A stretch of 64,000 nucleotides of DNA from Ecdyonurus torrentis (GCA_949318235.1 OX439132.1:28074243-28138242); one strand, 5' to 3'. Shown: positions 15,037 to 43,000, numbered from the stretch's first letter. Numbers and translations: made by a program. The notes: generated from the sequence alone by a model not told the origin.

Positions 15037-18000
15037 ATTATATTAACATAAATACAATTTTAGTCTTGCCATATGGTATAACATACCAAGGTTCAGGAAT
15101 TCTCGATGATAAGAAATGTATGCTTCGGAACACTGGAAAAATAATTTGAAATATAATATATATTTTTTTAACTATTTCATATATTATATATTTTAAGAAC
15201 TATCTTCCTATAGTATTTACAACTAACGATATACCTAAAACTGACGTTTTAAATATATAATGATGCAAACGGATATAAGTTATTTTAACAATATCTTCAC
15301 ATTAATAAAAATAAATGTTATGAGTAATTTTAAATAACAAATAAAATAAATAGCACAATATGTTTTTTTAATAGACAACTATAGATATAATAAAAACATA
15401 TCCATGAATAAGATATCAAAATACCAAAACCGTGGCAATAAATATAATTGAAAGTGATTTACTTAAAAATGATAGTAAGTGATATATTCATAGTGTGATA
15501 TATTCACACACATACATAAAAATTAACTAGAGGTAATACGCTTACTTACCAACTCTGAGCATCAATATTATAATAACAACTCCTGTGAAAGTGAAGTAAG
15601 TTCCAAACACTTCCCAGTTCCAAAAAACAAATTGAATTTCTTCTGGAGGAATAGTAGGAGCGGCAGTCGTTGGTCTAGCAGGTGTTGGTGCAGGAACCTG
15701 AGGATTATTAGCTTCAGGGACATCTGCAGGTTTTGTAAGAGGTGCGGCAGGCCTCTGAGTCGTAGGTGTTGGTGTTAGTACCACAACTGGGGGCTGCGTA
15801 GGCGGTTGAGTAGGGGGTGTGGTAGGTGGTTGTGTAGGAGGTCGGGTAGGTGGTTGTGTAGGAGGTGGGGTAGGTGGTTGTGTAGGAGGTGGCGTAGGTG
15901 GTTGTGTAGGAGGTGGGGTAGGGGGTGGGGTAGCAATTTGTGTTGTTGTTGACATAGGTTTTACTGTTGTAACTTCAGGATCGGAACTAGGCTTTACAGT
16001 GGGCTTTACAGTAGTTTCAGGTTTTTCTGCAGGAGTTTCTCCTGTAGATGTTTCAGTATCATTTACTTTAGGAGAAGGAGCACCATTAGGTCCTACATTA
16101 GAGTTTCCTGGAGGGATAACGCCTTGCGGTTTTCCTGGTGGTGGGACTACTGAAGGTGTTTTTTCGGTAACTGCAGGTGGCGTTCCTTGGGTTGTATTAG
16201 ACACTTCAGGAACTTTAGGAGGAACAGGCCCCTCTTTCTTTGGGACTTCTGTAGTGTTGCCATTATTGGTGGGTGTATTAGGTTTTGGACCTGTTGGCAT
16301 TTTAGTAACTGGAGCTTTGGTTGGTTTAGCTGTAGATGTTTCATTAGGTTTGCCATCGCCTAATGGTTTTTCACCATCCTTATCTTTTGGCTTTGGTGTG
16401 GAAGTAGGTTTTTCGTCAGGGTTACTGTTTGGTTTATCGCTAGGTTTATCATCTGGCTTTGTATTTGGTTTATCACCTCCTGGTGGCTCTTTTGTTGGTT
16501 TATCGTCTGATTTATTTATAGCTGGTGTTAAAGTTGGTGTTACTTGAGGTTTCATTGTAGATGTTTCATTTGTTTTATCTTTATCTACTGGCTTTTCACC
16601 CTCCTTATCTCCAGGAAGTTTATCCCCAGGTTTTGGCGTGGTAGATTTTTCATCAGGGATATCTGGATTACCATTCGGCTTATCATTAGGATTTTTTGTA
16701 GGATTAACATTGGGTTTATCGCTAGGTTTATCATCTGGATTTGTATTTGGTTTGTCATCACCTGGTGGCACTTTTGTGGGTTTATCATCTGATTTATTGG
16801 TAGCTGGTGTTACAGTTGGTGTTACTTGAGGCTTCGTTGTAGATGTTTCATTTGGTTTATCTTTATCTACTGGGTTTTCACCCTCCTTATCTCCAGGAGG
16901 TTTATCTACTGGTTTTTCACCATCCTTATCTCCAGGAGGTTTATCTTCTGGGATATCTGGCTTACTACCTGGCTTATCATCAGGTTTATCACTTGGATTA
17001 TCATTTGGTTTATCTCCTCCAGGTGGTGCTTCTGTTGGTTTATCCACTGGTTTTGTTACAGGTTGATCAGTGGGCTTCTCTGTGGTTTTATCAGTTGGAG
17101 GTATAACTTCGGCATCGGGGGGTAAGCCATCATTTGGAGTTTCCTGCGGTGGATTATTAGGAGGTGGTGTTTCTTCGTTTGGTTTGTCATTCTCCGTTGG
17201 GAGACCCCCACCATTCGGTTTTTCATTATCTGGTGGAGGTCCGCCACCTGGAGTTTCATTTTCTGTTGGAGGACCTCCATTTGGTTTTTCATTATCAGGG
17301 GGAGGGGTTTCATCTGCCCCCTCAACTTGCTGTCCTAGTCTGTCTTCAAAATTCTTACCTTTAGGTTTATCTATTATTTTTTTCTTAGTCTTTCTAGTCT
17401 TATCTAAATTTTTTGTTATTTTAATTTGTGGAATCTTTTTACTTAAATTGTGTTGCAATATTTTCACTTTCCCTTGCTGTTGTTGTTTGGGTTGTATTTT
17501 ACTTGTCTGCACTTTTGGATTTTTATTTTTATTTATCTTAGGCGTATTTTTACTATTTACAGATTTAGGATAGTTATTTAAAAATTTATCAACTTTAGTT
17601 GCATTTTTTATAGGAAGAAGATCTTTAAAAAATACGTATGGTTGTAATTTTAAATTTTTATTTAATATTTTTTTATCAATTTGTTTACTTTTTAAAATTC
17701 CATTTGTATTTTTTATATTTATTTTTGGATTTAGTTCTTTAAAAAATACACCTGGTTTTAATTTTAAATTTTTATTTACTATCTTCTTTCCCACATTATC
17801 ATTACCTGATTGTCCCACTTTTTTATTTTTCACTCCACTCGATACTTCTTTAGATGTTTTCAATAGTATATCTAAACGCTTAGTATTTCGATTTACATTA
17901 TCACTTATTAAAATATTATTAGTAATAACTACAGAACTAGAATTTACTTTGATAATATTGGTACCTTTTACATTTACATTTTTTTGCCTGTTTGTTGTAT

Positions 18001-18106
18001 AAGCATCTGCACTACATTTTTCAAAATATAAAGTATGTAAAAATATTAAAAATAATCCAATGATAAATAATCCATGCGGTTTTCTTTCAAATAACACTAT
18101 ACTCAT
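5431..18106 (-). CDS. NHE (SLC9A-type): Na+/H+ exchanger (NHE/SLC9A-type) with giant proline-rich ectodomain
   Basis: Eighteen coding exons join in frame to about 1625 residues: 18106-15550, 15132-15087, 14997-14956, 13763-13551, 13359-13278, 13201-13174, 12965-12747, 12390-12205, 11453-11372, 11157-11062, 10769-10648, 10488-10286, 10176-10093, 9006-8941, 8802-8696, 8220-7827, 6738-6621, 5663-5431. A signal anchor or peptide (residues 1-34) is followed by a low-complexity ectodomain (about 35-822), then the first membrane segment of the exchanger (826-852). The 12-helix domain spans about 826-1292. Recognisable family motifs are PEPCLMIGLGAL, FTPELYFLVLVPP, GESLLND (Asn1062-Asp1063, the ion-binding pair), VEPLLL, SSTSDSIIFVFLG and RDQIIISYCGIRG (Arg1255). 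The tail (1293-1625) is cytoplasmic. The family swaps sodium for protons across membranes. Which paralogue group it belongs to is unclear, as several conserved positions are altered. The 28-base exon 6 and the join of exon 1 to exon 2 need transcript support. Confidence 0.88.
5997..6040 (+). mobile_element. Possible retroposon 3' tail (GGGTCAATAA type)
   Basis: A short motif TGAACTGCCAGGGTCAATA followed by T/A-rich repeats recurs at 37068-37124 and, on the other strand, near 9490-9530. It lies in a large intron of the exchanger. The pattern of a fixed sequence ending in simple repeats is typical of truncated non-LTR retroposons. No coding part remains. Confidence 0.35.
9321..9411. repeat. (AG)n microsatellite in an exchanger intron
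   Basis: About 91 bases of AG dinucleotides, the longest GA-type tract in the window. It lies between exons 13 and 14 of the exchanger, next to a poly-A run near 9275-9295. Confidence 0.95.
9545..9654. mobile_element. Short MITE or hairpin element, 110 bp
   Basis: Termini AATGCTGTTCGTATACCCTG and, in reverse complement, AATGCTGTTCGTAAACCCTG form inverted repeats of about 40 bases with few mismatches, around a 30-base centre. It could fold into a hairpin. It lies in the intron between exons 13 and 14 of the exchanger. No second copy was seen in the window. Confidence 0.6.
10953..11000. repeat. (TA)n microsatellite in an exchanger intron
   Basis: A TA-dinucleotide run of roughly 48 bases in the intron between exons 10 and 11. 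Confidence 0.9.
11693..11877. mobile_element. MITE with long inverted repeats (AAAGTATTATTCACAT family)
   Basis: The left end AAAGTATTATTCACATAACG matches the reverse complement of the right end over about 50 bases (AAAGTATTATTCACATGACG, then GCGTAAATTTGACG). Both arms are rich in CG-containing words (GACGCGCGTC, CGTCGACG). It sits in the intron between exons 8 and 9 of the exchanger and directly abuts another inverted-repeat element. Confidence 0.75.
11877..12097. mobile_element. MITE with long inverted repeats (TATTGTRGAATCAACGG family)
   Basis: TATTGTGGAATCAACGG at the left and TATTGTAGAATCAACGG as reverse complement of the right begin arms of about 75-90 bases with modest divergence. The arms contain several GACGTC or TGACGTCA words. 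It abuts the element at 11693-11877, and the outer ends of the pair also resemble each other (TTAAAGTATT and TTTAAGTATT), so one may have inserted beside or inside the other. Confidence 0.75.
14572..14746. mobile_element. MITE copy 1, GCTTATGTTTACTCAAAA family
   Basis: Inverted-repeat element with arms of about 60 bases containing GCGGAAAAGGAAGTG, GGAAGAGGAAACC and the E-box CACGTG. The right end is diverged (GATTAAACATAG). It stands in direct tandem with copy 2 in the intron between exons 3 and 4 of the exchanger. Copy 3 is at 51099-51299. Confidence 0.8.
14750..14917. mobile_element. MITE copy 2, GCTTCTGTTTACTCAAAA family
   Basis: Arms match over about 55 bases (GCTTCTGTTTACTCAAAATG at both ends in inverted orientation). 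It follows copy 1 after only a few bases and ends about 40 bases from the donor side of exchanger exon 3 (exon end 14956). A 117-codon open frame across both copies is an artefact of the palindromes. Confidence 0.82.
15550..18106 (-). other. Single large exon coding for the exchanger ectodomain
   Basis: This 2557-base exon encodes residues 1-852. It has a hydrophobic leader (core LFIIGLFLIFLHTLYF, 13-28), a Lys/Asn-rich stretch with repeated LKPGVFFKEL/LQPYVFFKDL-like units (about 110-170), and a basic linker up to about residue 255. A Pro/Asp/Lys/Gly/Thr-rich tract follows (repeats such as PPDNEKPNGG and DDKPSDKPN), and then a PPTPPPTQ array before the first membrane helix. Low-complexity composition and many Thr/Ser-Pro positions suggest an extended, possibly O-glycosylated segment outside the cell. 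The donor TTG|GTAAGT at 15550 and the in-frame helix at its end tie it to the exchanger. It could instead be a fused neighbouring gene, but no stop or promoter separates them. Confidence 0.8.
16340..16910 (-). repeat. Internal tandem duplication in the ectodomain exon
   Basis: Two successive stretches of about 282 bases (94 codons) are closely similar: the block around 16380-16625 resembles the block around 16640-16905. Landmarks repeat in the same order, such as codons for VDKDK, NETST, KPQVTPT, NKSDDKPTK and DDKPSDKPN. The period is a multiple of three, so the frame is kept. The similarity at DNA level suggests a fairly recent duplication. Confidence 0.75.
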
Positions 18107-18807
18107 TTTTATACTAAAATCTTTTCACTTAACTTAAATAAAATAAAAAACAGGTCATTATTACACAGCCGACACTGAACTGAATTGAAAAAAAAAACTA
18201 GATTTTTCTGTGTTTTATTATTTTTTGTGTAAATATTAATGAATATTTTATTACTAATGATTTACTCTATAATTTGTAACATTTTTGAGAGATATTTTTA
18301 GTAGTGATAAGCACATTATATTATTGACATTTTTATTTATGAATAATTAATCAACTTAAATTTATATGAAAACAGGTAATAGCTATACTGCGACGTTTTT
18401 GTTACCTATTTATATAACATAATGAATAATTAATGAGGGAAAAATTGAAACACGAATTATATATGTTAACATCACAAAATTTAACACTAAATGTTAATGT
18501 ATATTTTTAAACCTCCTCCCCTTTTTCACTTCTATTTGCATATCTCAATATATTAATGTGATTGTAAATTAATAATAAAAAAAAAATTAAAATATTTATG
18601 CAGTTTTTTATATTTTTATAACTTTTTTGGGGTAAACATTAAAATCAAAATAAATTGAAAGTAAATTTGATTGATTAAAAAACGTATTAGTTTCTTATTT
18701 TGTGTATTTTTCTTTCTTCTTCTTCTTCTTCCTTTTTTTTCTTTAGTTTTTTTTTTTTAATATGCAACTCAACTATAATTTGGCTAAAATGTGGTATAGT
18801 TTAATAC

Positions 18808-19145
18808 TTAAAGGCATATAAAACATGAAACAATACGTATATTCTTTACCACAAAATGGGATCTTCAAAATTGATTATAATTTTTACCAGAAAGTAAATG
18901 TGGCCCCACAAGAGAGCGTGCAATAACTGTAAAGTATGCAATTTGTGTGAATATTCCTGTTTATGACGTCAGAAACAGGCATAAAATTAGTATAAAATGT
19001 TGTGCGGGTTGCATAAATAAAATTTTTCCGATTATTGCTACAGCACTACGGTTGGGTTTTGAGACCAATTAATGTTTTTTATGTAAGTCCCATCAAGTGT
19101 TTTGTGATCTAAATGCTAATACTTTGATGTTGTCTATGCCTTTAA
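18808..19145 (+). mobile_element. MITE copy 1, TTAAAG family
   Basis: Ends TTAAAGGCATA ... TATGCCTTTAA form a short inverted repeat. The interior contains GAGAGCGTG, TGACGTCAGAAAC, GCGGGTTGCATAA, GGGTTTTGAGAC and GTAAGTCCCATCAAGTG, all repeated in the copies at 38438-38782 and 61406-61862. A TTAA boundary would fit a piggyBac-type target site, which is inference. Confidence 0.8.
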
Positions 19146-19719
19146 AATTTTAAAGGAAAAAAAATCAATGAAACAGATTATTATTTTCAATAAACATGTA
19201 TTTGAGATTAAATTGTTTATTTAAATATTCCTGTACATAAAAAATACATACACATAATATTGAACACAAAATACTTAACATTCTAAATAAAATAACAAAA
19301 AAGAACAAATAATAACATAGTGGCAGTTGATTATTTTGATCGTTTTTTTTTTATATAATTTTTTTTTACAACTACAAGTAGCTATGTACTTTCATTCGGC
19401 TTTCATTCCAAAGAGTTTTGTATTATGGGTACTTTAACAGAAAGTAAGAAATATGTATTTTATTAATAATTTATTTATGGTAACAATATTGCATATAATC
19501 ATATATAGCAACATTTTACAAATATTTTTTTTCTTTTCAATTCTATCACATCTGTATTTCTGGCAAACAGAGCACATAAGCTCCTACCAACTCGACATTT
19601 TATTTGATTGATTTGGCGTATTTTTGTGTATGTTGAAAGTTAAAAGGACCAGAGAATAATTTTATAATTAAAATATAAAATTAGATGCAAGTAAATATCA
19701 GGCATCATTTGAAACTGTA

Positions 19720-19839
19720 CAGTTCTGGCCAAAAGTTCTCGAACGGGGCAGAGGCGACTGCTGTGTTTTCTAATAAAGATAACATAGTTTGGTTGCGGGT
19801 TGCTTATGCAAATCATTCGGGAACTTTTGGCCAGAGCTG
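19720..19839. mobile_element. Tc1/mariner-like MITE, 120 bp
   Basis: CAGTTCTGGCCAAAAGTTCT and, as reverse complement of the other end, CAGCTCTGGCCAAAAGTTCC agree at 22 of 24 positions. TA flanks both sides. A terminus reading CAG-CTGGCCAAAAGTT and a TA target are typical of Tc1/mariner elements. No transposase remains. Confidence 0.8.
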
Positions 19840-21895
19840 TACATACACTGGGATATAAATTTGGGCTCTATTGAGTTAGAATAGAGGTATATTGAATCCA
19901 ATTTTACATAACAGTGCAAATTCCAACAAATTTTCCAGCAAATTTTCAACATGCAATTTAGAAAGAAAAAAAAATTATAGCTCCATTTATTTTGTACCAA
20001 TATTTCACAACATGGGAAATTTTAGTAAATTTTGACATTTACAATAATTTTTATCAAGCAAAAATTTAAACTACATTTTTTTTTGAATATTTTTCTGGTC
20101 CGTATAAATAAATATTTTTCAACAAATAAATATAATGATACTTACTTTTAAGAAGCATTTTATTTCTAATTTAAATAATTATTGTCATTTCCTATATCTA
20201 TCAATTTTATCTTTATAGTATATATTTTTCAACATATTTATTATATCTATATTGTTGAATTATAAAAACAATAATCTAAAAGTTTAAATTTATAGAGAGA
20301 ACACAGTTTCATTATTTTACTTTAAATTATATATAATTTTTTATATTGAGAGCAAATCAAATATATATAAAAAAAATCATATTAAAATTTAAGTTACTTG
20401 CAAAACAAACATAAAACTGCAGTACAAAGTACCAAAAGTTTATATATTTAATTTCTATTTCTGCATAATTAATTTTTTTTAAAGAGGAAAGATGTTTAAA
20501 ATTTCGATCAACGATTTAAAATTTATTATTCTAAAATACATGCACACACACTCAAAACGCAGCTAAAGAGCATTATCAAAAATTTATTTTCTGCATTTTA
20601 CTAAATTTAATTTCTTACATTTTTTTTTTACTACATTGAAAACATTTTTATTGTCAATTTCTGCTTTCGCTAATAAATATTCTAAAATATTTTCTATATA
20701 TTAAGCGAGTGTTTAAAACTTTAAATATTATCATGATATTTTTTTCTAAAACATAAAAAATGATTGTATTATAACACATTGTAAAGTGACGCTTTTTTTC
20801 TTCTTATTATTAATAATATTTTTTAAATTTAAAATTATGCATTTGAATTTAATTTGTATAAAGCTTTTTAGTTGATAACTTACATTAGATTTTTTTTTGT
20901 ATGTTTCAGTTTTTATAGTTATCAAGCTGTTTACACCATGCTTTTCTTATAAAAAATGAATTTGATCACGAAGCTAGGAATAATGACAAAAAATTGTAAT
21001 GTAAGACATCAAAATTTTTAAATTTTAATTGCAAATCATGACAATATCTTATGATTTTTTATTACTATAATTTTTTTGCGTCGTCTTAAATTTTTTTAAA
21101 TCACTAAAAAAAATCAAAATTTCTTTAGTAATAGTAAGAATAAGAAACAATGATACAAACTATGTATAACAGAAAATAAAAAACATAACTTACGTAAACT
21201 GCATAATTCTAATATAAATAAAAAAGAATCGACATATTTATATAATAATCACTAAATATATTATATTATATACTTAAAAAATAACAATATTATATTAAAA
21301 TGTATAATAATATCTATTTGTTATATTTTTTTTATATATAATTTCTTTACTAAAAGTGACTCGGTCACTGAAATGTAAAATATTATGAAATTTTGTTTAT
21401 TTCACAAAACTATGTTTACCAATATTAGTTTATTATTAATTTTTAATTTATTATTTTATTGGAATCATTTAGCCAGTAATCAATACTTTAAATAGTTTCA
21501 TCAAATACAATTAAAACTGTTTTATAAAACAGAAATGATATAAATCGTTTTATTAATTTGGACATTCATTGAAATAGTTTTTAAAATTATGTATGAAGAA
21601 TGAATCCTTTTTTAATTTTTAATTATACGTGGCATGGACAAAATAATATAGAAATTTTAAAGTTTAAATATTAAAAGCGTGAGTGAGACAGATAATTTCC
21701 ATAATTTACGCTAGAACAATTTGAGAGCACTTGAAATACTTTGTCATTTCAAAAGCTTGTTATTTATTTTTTAATGTTTCCTTACGATTTTCTTACATGT
21801 TGTATGTTGTACAAAAAAAAAAAAAAAAAAAAACAATAATGAAGACTAAATTATATATTCTAATTTTTTTTTTACTAAAAATGTAACCGAACTGG

Positions 21896-22111
21896 ATGGA
21901 CAAAAATAAATACAAAATAATTATGAAATCCTGATTTCAGCAACATTTATCTATAACAACATAAGTTCCGCTATATTCAATAATAATTATGCTGTATAAG
22001 ATTACAAATATGTTGTATAGCATAATAATTTTAACAGTTCTAAAATATAGCAATACATAATGCTATATATTATAAATGCTGCATACATTATACGTAATTT
22101 CTTTTGTCCAT
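21896..22111. mobile_element. AT-rich MITE, ATGGACAAAAATAAATAC family
   Basis: The left end ATGGACAAAAATAAATAC matches the reverse complement of the right end ATGGACAAAAGAAATTACG. The interior is a string of ATTATGCTATA/TATAGCATAAT words. Relatives occur at 45763-45982 and 45983-46206. Confidence 0.65.
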
Positions 22112-23247
22112 GGAGAAAACAATTATATACATAATAATAAATCAATGATCTAGTTTGAATTGATTCCTGGCCAAAAAAAAATCCCACACACAATCTATAC
22201 TTTTATATCTCGACTATCAATGATTTAAACATTTTTGGACAACAACACAGGGCGGGGTTTGACAACAATTTAATGACTCACATCGTACGTACACAATTAA
22301 TAATATTTACATTAAAATACAAACTACATTTTTTTTATTTAAACCTAAAGCTACCATATCATCTTGTGCAACATTTAACAAATGCAATTTATAATTGATC
22401 GTATTATTAACATTCTTGTGCAATTCAAAATTAATTTTCTGATAAAGAGTGCCTTTTTATTTTATACATATTTTAATATTGTCACTATTCATTTTTATTT
22501 ATTTAAATCCTAAAACAGGGTTTCAAAAATTAAATATATTATATTTATGAAAATACATACATTTATTTAGGAATGTTACTTCTTTTTTTTGTTTAAGCTA
22601 AATAAGGGAAAAAGTTGTGATTGTTTTTGCTACTTCATAAAAAATAATTAAAATTAATCGTGCTTCTTATTTGTGTGCCGTATTTATTTTAATAAAAAAT
22701 ATACTTTGATTTTTTATTATCATACAATAACATTAATCTTAAAGTTTACTAGATAATTTTGCACTGAACTGTTTACTTAGTTTAAATTTATTTAAATCTG
22801 AGCCCAAAATATAGTTTGTTAAAATGTACCAATTTAATATTAATTTATAATTTATACCAATTGAATTCAATTTAAATTATAATATTTAAAGTAATTTATT
22901 TATTTTTTTACAAATTTTAAGCTTAATGTTACTGATGAACAATATTGTGCAGAACTTAATAGTAATTTTATTTTGTTTATATTAAAATATTATTTCTAAA
23001 TTTTTATATAATGTATAATTTTAAACATATATAATAAATCTTTTTTATCTAATTATTATTATCATTTCTTAAAGTGTAAATAATTCTCTGAAGATAAATA
23101 TATTTGGCACTCTTTTTTCAATATATTGTCATGAAAGAGTTTGTATTGTCAACTTTACAGAAGCGCACTCTAGATTCTCGACCACGGTTGATAGATAAAG
23201 AGAGAGGGAAGGGAGTAGGATTTCTTACTACTGAGATCCCTTAAACC

Positions 23248-23563
23248 TTAAAGGGATAGAACACATTGAACAAAAAACATGTATAGTATCCTAACATACC
23301 TACATATCAACGTATACTTGACTGGAGTCATTAATTCCTAATTTATTTTCCATTTACAAAATGTCATATGCATGTTTATGACGTTACAGCTTACTAGTCC
23401 ACGCGCGCGGAAACAGGCAAGCTGTGACGTCATAAAAATGCAGCTGACATTTTGTGAATGTAAAATAAATTAGAAATCAATGACTCCAGCCAAATCAATG
23501 TTGGCGTTTAGGTATGTTAGGATACTAGATATGTTTTTTGTTCAAAGTGTTCTCTGCCTTTAA
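23248..23563. mobile_element. Foldback MITE with ~150-bp arms (TTAAAGG ends)
   Basis: TTAAAGGGATAGAACAC at the left and TTAAAGGCAGAGAACAC as reverse complement of the right start two arms of about 150 bases. Both arms carry GAACAAAAAACAT, TAGTATCCTAACATACCTA and CTGGAGTCATT. The centre is GC-rich (CCACGCGCGCGG). The termini resemble those of the TTAAAG family, but the interior differs. Confidence 0.8.
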
Positions 23564-24359
23564 TGTTCATTATTCTAATTTTTTCTTTTTACAATTGATT
23601 CATATTTATAGCACAATTACTCAAAATTACATTAATTTTTCTTCTTTCTTCTTCTTCTAAAACAAATACTTCATTATTTCATGGATTTTAAGCGTAAATT
23701 TTAACTAACGTATCTCATTATGCAGTTATATTGTGCAAATTAACTATTACATTTTTTTTAAACATTAACAATTTTTTTTCTCAAATATATTTAAATAAAG
23801 CAATTTGTATTAATGTTGACTATAATACGTATGTTAGAACCAATTTGCAAAACCAAAATAATATAAATTCAAATTTTGTATCATTATAAAATTTATTGAA
23901 TGATGTTTAAAATACATCATTATATCGTCAATAATTGTAAAAAATCAATAATTTTACTTATTTGTTATTCTTCGGATTGATTACAATTCAAAAAATTTAG
24001 ATTTTGGTTAATTATATAAAATAATAAATTTTTGTTTACCGTACGTTTAATATCCATGAAATGCAATATTATAACTGAGCAAATCTATTATCATTTTCAC
24101 ATTTTTCTTATCTCGAGCAAATATATATATTTTACTTCATTTAAAAGTTCATATTTATAATAATTATAAGCTTAATAATAATATTTTATTATTTACATTA
24201 TAGCCAAAACCTGGAACGGTTGGTAAAATGTAAAAATCCATGTTTTTTCTTCTTCTTTTTTTTTTTTAACATGGAAAAATAAAGTTTGGTATATTTTTCT
24301 CATCTTATTTTTTTAAGCATAATATTTTTTTTACATGCTTTCATTTTTTTAATTTCCTT

Positions 24360-24365
24360 TTTATT
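24360..24365 (-). terminator. Candidate polyadenylation signal of the FLVCR-like gene
   Basis: AATAAA on the minus strand about 150 bases after the stop codon at 24515-24513. Other A-rich candidates exist further on, so this is one option. Confidence 0.35.
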
Positions 24366-24512
24366 TTTAGCTAGAAATTAAACAAAGCCATTCATCGTAA
24401 AAATTAGAAATGTAAAATCTAATAGTGACGTCATTTTGTTTGACTAAAGAAGTGGCTTATATAATCTCAGGTAGATGTTCCCAGATATTAAAAATGACAA
24501 GTGTGTATTTCT

Positions 24513-41007
<16,495 letters not shown>

Positions 41008-41907
41008 CTGAAAACAAACATCAAAATCGTGTGGTTAGTTAATTAGTCTAGAAAGTAATATTAAGAAAATATAAATGAAAAAAAAATATGCAGACGGTTT
41101 TTTCCCTGGGTTCTTATAGCGGTTTGCTTGATTGCGTTAAACTACTGCATTAATTAGCATGTTTTAAAGCACTAACATTTAAATTGAGTTTTTTAAAAAT
41201 AAATTCATTTTTGTTCTTTATAATGACGGAATATCACTGTTCTGTAAAACTATTCTGTAAACATGTATTTAAAAATCTTTTTAATAAATTTCATTTCTTC
41301 ACGTAAAGGATAGATTATACAACATTAATTAATAGTATTTATAAATGGAACAACTTCAAATGTTTTCATTTCTTAATATTTTATTTAATAATTCAATCAA
41401 TAAATGGTATCATTTGACATAAGTAACTTAAGTTAAAAAGTTAAAACAAAAAATATACAAAAATTGTCAAGTGCTTTCTACATTTCATTCATAATTGAAT
41501 TGAGTTTTTTTTACCGTGTTTAAGAATATCAAAAATAAAACTTTTCATGAATATAAAACAAAAATAAAAGAGATTTTAATACATTTATGTAATAATAATA
41601 ATAATTACATTAGAAGTAGAAAAAGTTGCCAACTTTTGTATTGTTAAGTGTTTTTAAAGTACATTTTTTAAAGCAGAACTCTAAAGATTTCTCAAGAATT
41701 AATAATTTTGTACAATGTCAACAGGGATTAAAGGAAAAAATATATTATAGCATTTTTTTTGGGAGATTGAAGAAAAAAAAAAGCTTGAAGTTGTTATGTT
41801 TTTCTTTGTTCATCGTGTGACTTTTCTTTATTTCTTTTGCTATTTTTTTTATAATAACAGATATTTTGTGAAGATGTTTTGAAAATAATGCTGTTGTGTT
41901 AAGTAGA

Positions 41908-41951
<44 letters not shown>

Positions 41952-42784
41952 CATAGAATTCAATTAATACCAGATTATAAAGGATTATAAATATAAGTTA
42001 TAATGCTATTAAACGATTATTAGCAGTATTGTGTTCATGTTAAACATTAATCTTTAGTTTTGTTCTCAAAACTTTACGTCTGAACGCTTCTAGCTCGCGC
42101 AACAAAATACTGTATGTACAGCGCTCTACTTTGACGCCTGCAATATTTGGTTTGATGCAACCCGCTGAACATTAATACCCAACTGGTTGCATAATCTGCA
42201 GGATACCGTAGTTAGAAATAGTTTTAAAACTATTTTCAATTACGAAGTAGTGCAATGAAGAGGCTTTCAATAGTTTTAGTTTTAATTTTTATTACTTTAC
42301 CCCATTAAGTTGCAATACTAACTAACTAATTAAACCGTGGTAGTATATTTTTTTGTGTTTGAATTTAATCCAGTAAGAACTAAAAATGTACATGGAAAAA
42401 ATGAGATTAAACTTTGTTCATTAGTTTCTATTTTTTCTCAAAATATGTAAATATGGGCGGAAAATGTTGTTTTTAATCTTTTAGGAACTTAAAAATAACA
42501 ACAAGCCCTATTTTTGCAATAAATCGTGGTTGTATTTAATGATCGCTAGGGTTAAATATATATATATAATAAAAACTGAGGATTATTATACAGTATAATC
42601 AAATAGTAATAATAATAAAAAAGTTTTCAAATAATTAACAACTTTTTATGTATTATAAATGTTTCACTAATTCATATTTTAAGCTAGTAGTGCATATAAA
42701 CATCTTCAAATGATATACATTTATATTATCTAAAAAAAAAATCTGAATCTTTATAATACATAAAATGGTATAATTTAGAAGACG

Positions 42785-43000
42785 TTAATTTCGGTCAACT
42801 AAACTCTATGCCTCGAATGTTGGTGTGTTTTAATGACCGAGTATCCTGCTCATTATCTTTCTGGCTGGAAGCACTTTGCTGGGCTTGCCAGAAACTTTGA
42901 AATCGGAGTCGTTGAGCTGAGGGAAGTGCTGACTGGGGTTGCTCGCTCGCTTCACGTTTTACGTGACAACAGAAATATGTCACTTTGACGTAAACGCAAG
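42785..43000 (-). promoter_or_regulatory. GC-rich island upstream of the visible FLVCR-like exons
   Basis: Two minus-strand frames stay open across most of this island, one with a 62-codon ATG-led frame rich in Gln and Ser, but no family is recognised. It might be an alternative leader exon or promoter. Evidence is only composition and open frames. Confidence 0.2.

Larger units (their letters stand above)
18107..24512. other. Intergenic region between exchanger and FLVCR-like genes
   Basis: About 6.4 kb, extremely AT-rich. It holds the exchanger 5' flank at its left end and the FLVCR-like 3' flank at its right end. In between are relics of small transposons (18808-19145, 19720-19839, 21896-22111, 23248-23563). 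I found no conserved reading frame. Initiator-like TCAGT words lie about 65 bases upstream of the exchanger ATG, without a convincing TATA box. Confidence 0.6.

Noticed and set aside
15819..17573. Several long plus-strand open frames, including a 242-codon Gly/Val-rich one, opposite the exchanger ectodomain exon
   Set aside because: They are antisense shadows of the Pro/Asp/Lys-rich coding repeats: repetitive codons keep other frames open. None has family motifs or splice context.
42795..42983. 62-codon Gln/Ser-rich minus-strand frame
   Set aside because: No family match and no in-frame connection to the FLVCR-like exons. Kept only as a compositional island.
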